A DNA stretch of 64,000 nt from DATARH01 sp035309005 (GCA_035309005.1 DATGFP010000034.1:1-64000), one strand, 5' to 3'; shown: positions 54,896 to 63,458, counted from the stretch's first letter. Notes: a model not told the origin generated them from the letters alone. Numbers and translations: made by a program.

Positions 54896-55927
54896 ATGCC
54901 CGAGCCGGTCGCGAGCCTCGACGAAATCCGCGCCCTCCTGGCGCATCTGCCCGGCCCCGATTTCGACGCCGGCGGCGCCGCGGCGGCCCGCGAGGCGCAG
55001 CTGACGAAACCCGCCGGCGCGCTCGGCCGGCTGGAGGAACTGGCGGCTTGGCTGGCGAGGTGGCAGGGCCGCCACCCGCCGCGGATCGACCATCCGCGGG
55101 TGGTCGTCTTCGCCGGCAACCATGGCGTCGCTGCGCGCGGCGTCTCGGCCTATCCGGCGGCGGTGACGGCGCAGATGGTGCAGAACTTCATCGCCGGCGG
55201 CGCCGCGGTCAACCAATTGTGCCGCACGATCGACGCCGACCTCAGAGTCTACGAGATGAACCTCGACCAGCCCACCGCCGATATCGTCGACGGCCCGGCG
55301 ATGACCGAAGCGGAATGCGCCCGCGCCCTCGCCTACGGCATGATGGCGGTCGAGCCCGGCATCGACGCGCTGGCGGTCGGCGAGATGGGGATCGCCAACA
55401 CGACGGTCGCGGCAGCCTTGTGCATGGCCCTGTTCGGCGGCGAGGCGGCCGAATGGACCGGCCCCGGCACCGGCGTTGCCGGCGTCGCGCTCGCCCGCAA
55501 GCGCGAGGTGGTCGCCGCCGCCGTCGCCCGCCACAAGCCAGGGACTCAAGACCGGGCCGGCGACCCGTTCGAAGTGCTGCGCCGCCTCGGTGGCCTCGAA
55601 TTCGCCGCGATGGCGGGCGCCATCCTGGCGGCGCGCATGGGGCGCGTGCCGGTGGTGCTCGACGGCTTCTGCTCCGGCGCCGCCGCCGCGGTGCTCTATG
55701 CCGCCGCCCCGCGCGCGCTCGACCATTGCGTCGCCGGCCACGTCTCGGCCGAGCCCGGGCACCGCCGCCTCCTCGACCGCATCGGCAAGCGCCCGCTGCT
55801 CGACCTCGGCATGCGCCTCGGCGAAGCCTCCGGCGCCACCCTCGCGCTGGCGATCCTCAAAGCCGCCGCCGCCTGCCACGCCGGCATGGCGACCTTCAGC
55901 GACGCCGGCGTCAGCGGCCCGGCCTGA
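54896..55927 (+). CDS. cobT: Nicotinate-nucleotide-dimethylbenzimidazole phosphoribosyltransferase
   Basis: It makes alpha-ribazole phosphate for the lower ligand of cobalamin. It has 343 aa. FAGNHGVAARGVSAYP then TAQMVQNFIAGGAAVNQL, GEMGIANTTVAAALC and LLDLGMRLGEASGATLA with the catalytic Glu are all present. It is separated from the M20 peptidase by four bases, an unusual partner; no other cobalamin gene is in the window. It is convergent with the AIPR gene, with a nine-base gap, which is also where base composition drops. Confidence 0.95.
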   Translation: MPEPVASLDEIRALLAHLPGPDFDAGGAAAAREAQLTKPAGALGRLEELAAWLARWQGRHPPRIDHPRVVVFAGNHGVAARGVSAYPAAVTAQMVQNFIAGGAAVNQLCRTIDADLRVYEMNLDQPTADIVDGPAMTEAECARALAYGMMAVEPGIDALAVGEMGIANTTVAAALCMALFGGEAAEWTGPGTGVAGVALARKREVVAAAVARHKPGTQDRAGDPFEVLRRLGGLEFAAMAGAILAARMGRVPVVLDGFCSGAAAAVLYAAAPRALDHCVAGHVSAEPGHRRLLDRIGKRPLLDLGMRLGEASGATLALAILKAAAACHAGMATFSDAGVSGPA

Positions 55928-55936
55928 CAGCGCGGA

Positions 55937-57040
55937 TCACGATTCCGCAACTAGCGCGGAAAACTCTGTGTGGCGACGAGCGGCGTCACTAGCATAAAGT
56001 AACGCGCTGACTTGCTTGGAAATCTCGATAATAAAATCCTCCTCCTGAAGCTTTTGGGAAAACTGGCCGGCCGCAACTCGCGTTGATACGAACGTGAGTA
56101 CAGCTTCAACAAGTGGCGTCCACCGCGCCGTAAGATCGACCAAGCTGCTATTCCGCACGTTCGCCGCAGTTGGTGTAAACGCAACCGTAAAGGGATCAAC
56201 CTTTCTTCCAATGATCGACTCCAATGTCCTCGCTGTAACCGCGATTAGGAACGCTTTAACTCGTAGGTTCCGTAACAGCGCCAGTTGCTCCTCCTCCATC
56301 GCAATAATAGTGCCGTCCGTTGATTTGGTCTTCAGTGCGATCCGCCGCTCGTCGATCGCCCGCGCCAGTGAGTACACGAAAAGTATATGACGCGCCTTTT
56401 TGCTCTCAAAGGCGTTCGAATAAAGCGGTCTTCGATCGAATATCAGATTTTTGCCGCGGACCGCATCGAGGTAGCGTCCGTGAAATGCGAGCAGCGGCTG
56501 CGCGACTTCCTCGATTCCTATCTGATTGCCACCGGAGCGAAAGCCGCGCTTTCTACTGTAAACATGACCAAGCTCCGCAAATTCTTGTTCGATCCTGTTC
56601 TGTTCCGGATCATTCGCGTATTGATCCCAAGTCATGATCTCGTTTTGGGTATTATTAAATTTAACAATATCGTCGATCGTCTCTGGGTCCGTACATTCGA
56701 TTATACGGCAAAGGACCTTGACATTGCTAAGATCGTACCTGCGGCGGTCAATCGACCCAATCGAACCGGTTGTCTGAGCCCCATTTATGATTGATATGCC
56801 TGTTAGCTCCACCCCGTCCTTTGAAGGCTTTGCTCCAAGTGTCAATAGCGTGATGCCGTTGTTAAAAACCCAAAAATCAGCGGGCTTTGACTCTGCAGAT
56901 TGCCGAATTCCGGTATTTATCCGCCGGCGACGGGTGATTCCCAGGAAGCCTCGGTAATTTGCAGAAAAAAGGCGTTCGGAGTGCTTCTCATAAAGTTCTC
57001 GCAGCCACGAGCCGGGCACCGATGTTATGGAGGCCTCCAT
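55937..57040 (-). CDS. AIPR-family protein, C-terminal part (separated by frameshift)
   Basis: It has 367 aa from the ATG at 57040. It begins at SVPGSWLRELYEKHSERLF and SANYRGFLG, with FWVFNNGITLLT and IINGAQTTGSI, which are central hallmarks of the AIPR (abortive infection phage resistance) family. Full-length members are about 580 aa, so this lacks the N-terminal ~200 residues, which lie in another frame just upstream. A TAA directly precedes the ATG in this frame and the ribosome site is weak (CAGGG). It is either a fragment of one broken gene or a second cistron. Confidence 0.75.
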   Translation of the reverse strand: MEASITSVPGSWLRELYEKHSERLFSANYRGFLGITRRRRINTGIRQSAESKPADFWVFNNGITLLTLGAKPSKDGVELTGISIINGAQTTGSIGSIDRRRYDLSNVKVLCRIIECTDPETIDDIVKFNNTQNEIMTWDQYANDPEQNRIEQEFAELGHVYSRKRGFRSGGNQIGIEEVAQPLLAFHGRYLDAVRGKNLIFDRRPLYSNAFESKKARHILFVYSLARAIDERRIALKTKSTDGTIIAMEEEQLALLRNLRVKAFLIAVTARTLESIIGRKVDPFTVAFTPTAANVRNSSLVDLTARWTPLVEAVLTFVSTRVAAGQFSQKLQEEDFIIEISKQVSALLYASDAARRHTEFSALVAES

Positions 57041-57651
57041 TTAGGCCCTGTTTCGGTGAAAGCCACTTGAGCTGGACACAATGTCTCATCCTTTACGTCA
57101 ATGTGCGATTCTTGCGTAGTGAACAAATGATCTATCGTCGACGAGCCGAGTTCCCTTGAAGTGATTGTAATCGCCCCATCGCCGAGCGCCGTTCGAAAAT
57201 GCTCCGCCACAGTTTGCAGTTCGCGAGTCACGTTCACCGATTCCGGCAGATTATGCACATACAGAAGGTCTATATTGTCGATATCGCCATCCTCAATTGC
57301 CCCACGACAATCTTCAATCGCCGGTTTCAGGGCGTCGGGAACCAATTCAACGTCACCGGAGATCAACCATGCGACGCCTGTGTTCAGATCGGATGCTTTA
57401 TTCGCAGGTGCCGAATCCCTTGCTCTTTGCGCAAAGAAGCCTTGAGCCAAGACAATTCTCTTACCATCCCGATCCAGGTAAATGGCATCAAGTTTTTTGT
57501 CATTATGCCCATCTGTGATTGCTTCTGAGGCCAGAGCCTCAACATCCGGTTCTTCCAAGTAGAGCGCTAAGACCCAGGCGAGGTGCGCTTTGTCCTCACC
57601 GAGCTGCTTGATGAGCGCCGTTTTTGTACGAAATACGTCGAGGTAAGCCAT
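57025..57651 (-). CDS. AIPR-family protein, N-terminal part (separated by frameshift)
   Basis: It has 208 aa from the ATG at 57651, preceded by AAGGGG. It includes the nuclease-like block TDGHNDKKLDAIYLD and RIVLAQGF that begins AIPR proteins, and it ends in FTETGPKWRPP at a stop inside the expected junction. Family layout predicts that GPKW should run straight into ASITSVPGSWL, which is found one frame over; a single missing base near 57030-57037 explains this. The function would be phage defence by abortive infection, if restored. Confidence 0.75.
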   Translation of the reverse strand: MAYLDVFRTKTALIKQLGEDKAHLAWVLALYLEEPDVEALASEAITDGHNDKKLDAIYLDRDGKRIVLAQGFFAQRARDSAPANKASDLNTGVAWLISGDVELVPDALKPAIEDCRGAIEDGDIDNIDLLYVHNLPESVNVTRELQTVAEHFRTALGDGAITITSRELGSSTIDHLFTTQESHIDVKDETLCPAQVAFTETGPKWRPP

Positions 57652-57696
57652 TCTTAACCCCTTCAATTAAGCAAAGCCCCGGTGTAACCAATCCCG

Positions 57697-58554
57697 CTAC
57701 TCCCCCATCTGCAAGAGGGCGCCGCGGCGGCGGGCGTCGCGGAAAGCGATCGAGAAGATCAGGGCGCCGACCGCCAGGTAGACGAGGTCGAGCGCCACCG
57801 CGCTGAGGAAATAATCGGTGCGGAAAATGTGCTCGAACATGACCGCGCGCATGCCCTCGAAAACGTGGGTCGAAGGGAGCGCCCAGGCGAAGGGGCGCAG
57901 CCAGGCCGGCAGGATCGTGATCGGGTAATAGACGCAGCTCAAGGGCGCGATCGCGAAGATGACGCTCCACGCGAGGCCTTCCGCGCCCATGCCGTGGCGC
58001 AAGATGCCGCCGCAGATCGCCAGCCCCAGGGCCCAGCCCATCGCCATCAGCACCGCGATAAAGGCGACGAGCGGCAGCCCCATGTCGAAGATCGAATAAT
58101 GGTAGAGCGGGATCGCCAAGAGCGCCGCCGGGACGATGCCGATAGTCACCCGGATCAGGCTCATCGCGAGGAGCGAGATGACCCATTCGTAGGGCCTGAG
58201 CGGCGTCACGAAGAGCTGCCCCAGGTTGCGCGACCACATCTCTTCGAGAAACGACATCGAGAGGCCGAGCTGGCTGCGGAACAGGAGATCCCACAGCATC
58301 ACCGCCGCGAGAAGCACGCCGAAGGCCTGCGCGATATAGGAGCTGTTGCCGCGCAGGAACTGGCTCATGAACCCCCAGATCATCATCTGCAGGGTCGGCC
58401 AGTAGAGCAATTCGAGGGTGCGCGGCCAGGAACTCCTGAGGATATAGAGATAGCGCAGCAGCATCGCCCACACCCGCGCCGGCGAGAAGGCCGCCTCGCC
58501 GGCGCGGCGCATCGCGAGGTGGTTGCGTTTCTGCCCTAGCATTTCAAGCATCAT
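57697..58554 (-). CDS. ABC-2 type permease
   Basis: It is about 285 aa with six membrane helices. The ABC-2 pattern is FSPARVWAMLLRYLYILRSS, then LELLYWPTLQMMIWGFMSQF, and SLEEM-like SFLEEMWSRNLGQLFVTPL in the cytoplasmic loop. The start is one of two adjacent ATGs (58554/58551), placed just after a palindromic element; the frame continues upstream through the repeat without similarity. It is downstream of its ATPase gene on the same strand. The exported substrate is unknown. Confidence 0.87.
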   Translation of the reverse strand: MMLEMLGQKRNHLAMRRAGEAAFSPARVWAMLLRYLYILRSSWPRTLELLYWPTLQMMIWGFMSQFLRGNSSYIAQAFGVLLAAVMLWDLLFRSQLGLSMSFLEEMWSRNLGQLFVTPLRPYEWVISLLAMSLIRVTIGIVPAALLAIPLYHYSIFDMGLPLVAFIAVLMAMGWALGLAICGGILRHGMGAEGLAWSVIFAIAPLSCVYYPITILPAWLRPFAWALPSTHVFEGMRAVMFEHIFRTDYFLSAVALDLVYLAVGALIFSIAFRDARRRGALLQMGE

Positions 58555-58590
58555 CTCGCAGTTGCAAGCCGGCGGCGCCGTGCTACGAAG

Positions 58591-58722
58591 GCCTCCCTCT
58601 CCCCCACCGGGGGAGAGGGTCGGGGTGAGGGGGCCGGCGGCGGAGTCGGCACAGGCACCCTCACCCGTCTCGCCCCGGCCGGGGCGATCCACCCTCTCCC
58701 GCAGTGCGGGAGAGGGGTTCGC
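58591..58722. repeat. CTCTCCC-rich palindromic repeat between the ABC genes
   Basis: The hairpin CCCTCTCCCCCACCGGGGGA followed by GAGGG begins at 58594, and ACCCTCTCCCGCAGTGCGGG with AGAGGGGTT is near 58690-58717. Between them are GGGGTGAGGGGG and CACCCTCACCC in inverted orientation. It lies between the ATPase and permease genes of one operon. Confidence 0.8.
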
Positions 58723-58732
58723 GACGGGTTGG

Positions 58733-59485
58733 TCATTGCGCCGGTTCCAGCACGGCGGGCTTGTCGCGCGCGATGTGGAGGAAGACTTCTTCGAGGTTGG
58801 TGCGGCCGTAGCGGTCGATCAGCGCGTCGGGGCTGCCGCGATCGACGATCTGGCCGGCCCGCATCATCATGACCTCGGAGCACAGCCGCTCGACCTCGGC
58901 CATGTTGTGCGAGGCGAGGAGGATCGTCGCGCCGCTACGGGCGCGGTAATCTTCAAGGTAGCTGCGCACCCAGTCGCCGCTGTCGGGGTCGAGCGAAGCG
59001 GTCGGCTCGTCGAGGAGGAGGAGCTCGGGCTCGTTGAGGAGCGCCTTGGCGAGCGCGACGCGGGTCTTCTGGCCGGACGACAATTTGCCGGCCGGGCGGT
59101 CGAGGAAGGGCGCGATCTGCAGGTCGCGGGCGAGCCGCTCGATGCGCTCCTCGCGCCGCGCGAGGCCGTAGAGCCGGGCGTAGATCGCGAGGTTCTGGCG
59201 CACCGTCAGGCGATGCGGCAGGTCGACATAGGGCGAGGAAAAATTCATCCGCGGCAAGACCCGGTAGCGATGCTTCAGCACGTCCTCGCCGAAGACATGC
59301 ACGGTGCCGGAGGTCGGCAGCAAGAGGCCCAAGAGGATCGACAGCGTCGTCGTCTTGCCGGCGCCGTTGCCGCCGAGGAGGGCCGCGGTGACGCCGCGCT
59401 CGACCTTAAAGTCGATGCCGCCCACCGCCACGGTCTTGCCGTAGCGCTTGACGAGACGCTCAACCAGGATGACGGGTTCGGACAT
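58733..59485 (-). CDS. ABC transporter ATPase
   Basis: It has 250 aa. Walker A is GGNGAGKT (38-45), a Gly replacing the usual Pro. The signature LSSGQKTRVALAKALLNEP and Walker B LLLLDEPTASLD are present, with the switch His in ASHNMAEVERL. It drives the ABC-2 permease downstream. It is divergent from regB, with an 11-bp tandem array between the two genes. Confidence 0.9.
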   Translation of the reverse strand: MSEPVILVERLVKRYGKTVAVGGIDFKVERGVTAALLGGNGAGKTTTLSILLGLLLPTSGTVHVFGEDVLKHRYRVLPRMNFSSPYVDLPHRLTVRQNLAIYARLYGLARREERIERLARDLQIAPFLDRPAGKLSSGQKTRVALAKALLNEPELLLLDEPTASLDPDSGDWVRSYLEDYRARSGATILLASHNMAEVERLCSEVMMMRAGQIVDRGSPDALIDRYGRTNLEEVFLHIARDKPAVLEPAQ

Positions 59486-59510
59486 CGCCCCTATATGGCG
59501 CAGGATCGGC

Positions 59511-59575
59511 GGATCGGCCAGGGAGCTGTCAGTGAGCTGTCAGGGAGCCGCCAGGGAGCCGCCAGGGAGCCGCGG
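59511..59575. repeat. 11-bp tandem repeat array between ABC ATPase and regB
   Basis: Six successive units are present: GGATCGGCCAG, GGAGCTGTCAG, TGAGCTGTCAG, GGAGCCGCCAG twice, and GGAGCCGCGG (last one 10 bp). The period of 11 bp is about one helical turn. The array ends 48 bp before the regB ATG, so it lies within the divergent promoter region. Confidence 0.85.
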
Positions 59576-59622
59576 TCGATGCCCGTGATGCAACCGCCGC
59601 GATCACTGGGGGAGACAATGCG

Positions 59623-60978
59623 ATGAGCCTCGCCGAACTGGCCGCCCGGCCCGAGCCGCCGGCCGCCTTCGACCGCATCAGCTTGCGCCGGCTGGTGCTG
59701 ATCCGCTGGGTGGCGATCGCCGGCCAGGCGGTGACGCTGCTGACGGTGCATTACGCCCTCGGCTTCCACCTGCCGCTGGCGCCGGCCTTTGGCGTCGTCG
59801 GCTGCTCGGTCGGGCTCAACCTCTTCATCAGTCTGGCGCGGCGCTCGGCGACGCGGCTCGGCGAGCGCGAGGCGGCGGCGTTTCTCGGCTACGACCTGCT
59901 GCAGCTCGGCCTCCTCCTCTATTTAACCGGCGGGTTGCAGAACCCGTTCGCGATCCTGATCCTGGCGCCGGTGACGGTGGCGGCGACGGCCTTCTCGCTG
60001 CGTCCGCTGATCGCGCTGGCGACGCTGGCGGTCGCGGTGATCTCGCTGCTCGCGGTGTGGCATTTGCATTTGCCGTGGCGCGCCGCGGCCGAGCCGCTGG
60101 TCTTCCCGCCGCAGATCGTGCTCGGGCTATGGACCGCGCTGGTGCTCGCCACCGTCTTCATCGGCAGCTATGCGTGGAGCGTCGCGCAGGAGGCGCGGCG
60201 GCTGCGCGACGCGGTCGCCGCAACGCAGCTCGCGCTGGCGCGCGAGCAGCGCGTCTCGGCGGTGGGCGCCCTGGCGGCGGCGGCGGCGCACGAATTGGGC
60301 TCGCCGCTGGCGACGATCGCGGTCGTCGCGCGCGAACTGGTGCACGATCTGCCGGCCGATTCCGCACACGCCGAGGATGCCCAGCTGCTATTGAGCCAGT
60401 CCGAGCGCTGCCGCGAGATCCTGGCGCAGCTGTCGCGGCATCCCGACGAGGACGGCGCCTCGCCCTATACGCGCCTGCCGATCTCGGCGCTGGTCGAGGC
60501 GGCCGGCGCGCTCTACCACGATCCGCGCATCCGCCTCATTTTCGCGATCACCGGGGAGCCGGCCGCCGACGAGCCCCTCGTCCGCCGCAGCCCGGAGATC
60601 ATGCACGGGCTCAACAACCTGATCCAGAACGCGGTGCAATTCGCCCGCCGCGAAGTCAGCGTCGCGACCCATTGGGACAAGAATGCGGTGACGGTCGAGG
60701 TCGCCGACGACGGGCCGGGCTTTCCGGCGCATCTCTTGGGCCGCCTTGGCGAACCCTACCTCTCGACCCGGGCCGGCGCCTCGGGCCACATGGGGCTCGG
60801 CATCTTCATCGCGCAGAGCCTGCTCGAGCGCAGCGGCGCCGATCTGGTCTTCGACAATCTGGTCGAAGGCGGCGCGCATGTTGTCATTTCGTGGCGGCGT
60901 GCCAATTTGGAGGCGCAGGCGCGACCCGATGCCGCGGCCCGGCGCGATGTCACAGGCAATCAGAGGCAAGAAGTATGA
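59623..60978 (+). CDS. regB: Redox sensor histidine kinase RegB/ActS/PrrB
   Basis: It has 451 aa. Six membrane helices occupy about 25-190. The quinone-sensing motif GGLQNPF is at 103-109, in the expected third-fourth helix region. The phospho-acceptor is H223 in AAAAHELGSPLATIAVV, and the redox-sensing cysteine is C263 in ERCREIL. N-box MHGLNNLIQNAVQFA and G-boxes DDGPGF and GLGIFIAQSLL are intact. It regulates respiration, carbon and nitrogen metabolism in response to the quinone pool and oxygen. Its stop overlaps the regA ATG (ATGA). Confidence 0.95.
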   Translation: MSLAELAARPEPPAAFDRISLRRLVLIRWVAIAGQAVTLLTVHYALGFHLPLAPAFGVVGCSVGLNLFISLARRSATRLGEREAAAFLGYDLLQLGLLLYLTGGLQNPFAILILAPVTVAATAFSLRPLIALATLAVAVISLLAVWHLHLPWRAAAEPLVFPPQIVLGLWTALVLATVFIGSYAWSVAQEARRLRDAVAATQLALAREQRVSAVGALAAAAAHELGSPLATIAVVARELVHDLPADSAHAEDAQLLLSQSERCREILAQLSRHPDEDGASPYTRLPISALVEAAGALYHDPRIRLIFAITGEPAADEPLVRRSPEIMHGLNNLIQNAVQFARREVSVATHWDKNAVTVEVADDGPGFPAHLLGRLGEPYLSTRAGASGHMGLGIFIAQSLLERSGADLVFDNLVEGGAHVVISWRRANLEAQARPDAAARRDVTGNQRQEV

Positions 60979-61583
60979 ACGTTAGCGATCGAGCCCAGCG
61001 AAATGGCAGCGCCGAAGCGGAAGCCGAAGCCGTGCCGCTGCGCGGGCAGCCCGAATCCGAGCGCACCCTCCTCATCGTCGATGACGATGCGCCGTTGTGC
61101 CAGCGCTTGGCGCGCGCGATGGAGCGGCGCGGCTTTGTCGTCTCGACCGCCGACGCGGTGGCCGCCGGGATCGCCGCCGCGACGGCGCAGCCGCCGGCCT
61201 ATGCGGTCGTCGATTTGCGGCTCGGCGACGGCAGCGGCCTCGAAGTCGTCAGCGCGCTGCGCGCCGCGCGGCCGGGCGCCCGCATCGTCGTCCTGACCGG
61301 CTACGGCAACATCGCGACCGCGGTCGCCGCGGTGAAGGCCGGGGCGCTGGATTATCTGCCGAAGCCGGCCGATGCTGACGCGGTCGAGCGCGCGCTGCTC
61401 GCCCGCGAAGGCGAGACGCCGGAGCCGCCCGAGGACCCGATGTCGGCCGACCGGGTGCGCTGGGAGCACATCCAGCGGATCTTCGAATTGTGCGAGCGCA
61501 ATGTCTCGGAAACCGCGCGGCGCCTCAAGATGCACCGCCGCACCCTGCAGCGCATCCTCAGCAAGCACGCCCCCAGGAACTGA
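60975..61583 (+). CDS. regA: Response regulator RegA/ActR/PrrA
   Basis: It has 202 aa. The receiver domain has the acidic pocket DDD at 36-38, the phospho-acceptor D80 in AVVDLRLGDGSGLE, and KPA near 129-131. The C-terminal Fis-type helix-turn-helix (HIQRIFELCERNVSETARR, LKMHRRTLQRILSKHAPR) is the near-invariant RegA DNA-binding domain. The N-terminus has a short EAEAEA stretch. It is translationally coupled to regB. The stop is followed by short ACTGAGG direct repeats and the convergent pntB gene. Confidence 0.96.
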   Translation: MNVSDRAQRNGSAEAEAEAVPLRGQPESERTLLIVDDDAPLCQRLARAMERRGFVVSTADAVAAGIAAATAQPPAYAVVDLRLGDGSGLEVVSALRAARPGARIVVLTGYGNIATAVAAVKAGALDYLPKPADADAVERALLAREGETPEPPEDPMSADRVRWEHIQRIFELCERNVSETARRLKMHRRTLQRILSKHAPRN

Positions 61584-61626
61584 GGCCCACCACTGAGGCC
61601 GGGAACTGAGCTGCGGAGGGCGGCGC

Positions 61627-63021
61627 CTATTCAAGCGCCTTGACGATTTCCTCGCACATTTTCTTGGCGTCGCCGAACAGCATCATCGTGTTGTCGCGGT
61701 AGAACAGCTCGTTTTCGACGCCGGCATAGCCCGAGGCCATCGAGCGCTTGACGAAGAGCACGGTCTTGGCGTGCTCGACGTCGAGGATCGGCATGCCGTA
61801 GATCGGCGACGCGCGGTCGGTCTTGGCGGCGGGGTTGGTGATGTCGTTGGCGCCGATCACGAAGGCGACGTCGGTCGCGGCGAAATCGCGGTTGATCTCG
61901 TCGAGTTCGAAAACCTCGTCGTAGGGCACGTTGGCTTCGGCCAGAAGCACGTTCATGTGGCCCGGCATGCGCCCCGCCACCGGGTGGATCGCGTAAGAGA
62001 CCTTGACGCCGTCCTTCTTCAGATCGTCGGCCATCTCGCGCAGCGCGTGCTGCGCCTGTGCGACGGCCATGCCGTAGCCCGGCACGATGACGACCGAGCC
62101 GGCGTTCTTGAGAATGAAGGCGGCGTCTTCGGCGCTGCCCGATTTGACCAGCCGGTCGCCCGCCCCGGCGCCCGCCGGCGCGGCGCCGCTCTCGGTCCCG
62201 AAACCGCCGGCGATCACGTTGATGATCGAGCGGTTCATCCCCTTGCACATGATGTAGCTGAGGATCGCGCCCGACGAGCCGACCAGCGCCCCGGTGATAA
62301 TGAGGAGACTGTTCGACAGGGTGAAGCCGATGCCGGCGGCGGCCCACCCCGAATACGAGTTCAGCATCGAGATGACGACCGGCATGTCGGCGCCGCCGAT
62401 CGGCACGATCAACAGGAACCCGAAGGCCAGCGACAGGATCACCAGGAGCGCGAAGAGGCTGCCGGCCTCGGTAAAGACAAAGGCGGCAATCAGCAGGATC
62501 AGCAGAATCGCGAGGCCGCCGTTGAGCCAATGCTGCATCGGGAAGGTCAAGGGTCGGCCCGAAACGAGGCCCTGGAGCTTGGCGAAGGCGACGACGGAGC
62601 CGGTGAAGGTGATCGCGCCGATCGTCAGCCCGATTGCCATCTCGACGAGGCTGGCGCGCTCGATCGCGCCGCGGATGCCGATGCCGTAGGCTTCGGGCGC
62701 GGCGAAGGCGGCGGTCGCGACGCACACCGCGGCGAGGCCGACCAGGCTGTGGAAGGCGGCGACCAGCTGCGGCAGCGCGGTCATCTGGATCTGCCGCGCG
62801 ATGTAGGCGCCGGCGGCGCCGCCGATGACGATCCCGGCGAGGATCAGCCAGAAGCTGACGATCTGCGGCGTCGCCAGCGTCGTCGCGATCGCGATCGCCA
62901 TGCCGGCGATGCCGAAGATATTGCCGCCGCGCGCCGTATCGGGCGAGGACAGGCCGCGCAGCGCCATGATGAAGCACACCGCCGCGACGAGGTAGAAGAG
63001 CGCCGACAGACTTTCGCTCAT
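61627..63021 (-). CDS. pntB: NAD(P) transhydrogenase beta subunit
   Basis: This subunit of proton-translocating transhydrogenase makes NADPH from NADH. It has 464 aa. About eight or nine membrane helices come first, followed by the cytosolic NADP(H) domain III from about 285 with IVPGYGMAVAQAQHAL, then HPVAGRMPGHMNVLLAEA, YDEVFELDEIN and VIGANDITNPAA. It follows pntAb by 18 bp in an operon pntAa-pntAb-pntB, the three-gene arrangement of alphaproteobacteria. Confidence 0.97.
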   Translation of the reverse strand: MSESLSALFYLVAAVCFIMALRGLSSPDTARGGNIFGIAGMAIAIATTLATPQIVSFWLILAGIVIGGAAGAYIARQIQMTALPQLVAAFHSLVGLAAVCVATAAFAAPEAYGIGIRGAIERASLVEMAIGLTIGAITFTGSVVAFAKLQGLVSGRPLTFPMQHWLNGGLAILLILLIAAFVFTEAGSLFALLVILSLAFGFLLIVPIGGADMPVVISMLNSYSGWAAAGIGFTLSNSLLIITGALVGSSGAILSYIMCKGMNRSIINVIAGGFGTESGAAPAGAGAGDRLVKSGSAEDAAFILKNAGSVVIVPGYGMAVAQAQHALREMADDLKKDGVKVSYAIHPVAGRMPGHMNVLLAEANVPYDEVFELDEINRDFAATDVAFVIGANDITNPAAKTDRASPIYGMPILDVEHAKTVLFVKRSMASGYAGVENELFYRDNTMMLFGDAKKMCEEIVKALE

Positions 63022-63039
63022 GGTGGACCCCGGCGCCCG

Positions 63040-63447
63040 CTACTTCTTGCGCTGGAACATCTGCAGCATGCGCTGCGTCACGATAAAGCCGCCGAAAATG
63101 TTGACCGCCGCCAGCGTCACCGCGAAGAAGCCCATGACCTTCGCAAAACTCATGCCCGAGGGGCCGGCGGCTATCAGGGCGCCGACGATGATCACGCTGG
63201 AAACCGCGTTGGTGACGCTCATCAGCGGCGAATGCAGCGCCGGCGTCACCCGCCAGACGACGTAATAGCCGACAAAGACCGCGAGCACGAAGACCGTCAG
63301 CTCGAAGACGAAGGGCGAGCCGACATGCGCGCTCTGCTGCGTCGCCAGGGCGAGCTGCTGCGACAGTTCGTCGAGCCGGTGCGCCAACTGGGCGGCGTCG
63401 CCCGAGAGCTCGCCGGCGCGCTGCGCCAGCGCTGCAGGATCGGCCAT
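63040..63447 (-). CDS. pntAb: NAD(P) transhydrogenase alpha-2 subunit (membrane)
   Basis: It has 135 aa. It has three or four membrane helices (FELTVFVLAVFVGYYVVW; VTNAVSSVIIVGALIAAG; VMGFFAVTLAAVNIFGGF), and the linking TPALHSPLMSVTNAVS is typical. It is the small membrane alpha subunit split from pntAa. An N-terminal polar segment (ADPAALAQRAGELSGDAA) is longer than usual. It sits between pntAa and pntB; the start ATG is 11 bp after the pntAa stop. Confidence 0.95.
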   Translation of the reverse strand: MADPAALAQRAGELSGDAAQLAHRLDELSQQLALATQQSAHVGSPFVFELTVFVLAVFVGYYVVWRVTPALHSPLMSVTNAVSSVIIVGALIAAGPSGMSFAKVMGFFAVTLAAVNIFGGFIVTQRMLQMFQRKK

Positions 63448-63458
63448 CTGGTCTCCGT

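Larger units (their letters stand above)
55928..57690. other. Low-GC island carrying the AIPR gene
   Basis: From just after the cobT stop to just before the ABC permease stop, the DNA is visibly AT-richer (about half GC by eye) than the flanks (about 70%). Codons such as AAA, AAT and TTA, rare elsewhere here, are frequent. The change is abrupt at both ends. No integrase, tRNA or flanking direct repeat was found. This is consistent with a recently acquired single-locus insertion. Confidence 0.75.

Noticed and set aside
57025..57040. Programmed frameshift in the AIPR gene
   Set aside because: No slippery heptamer of X-XXY-YYZ form nor a clear stimulatory structure was seen; a plain base deletion or separate ORFs is simpler.
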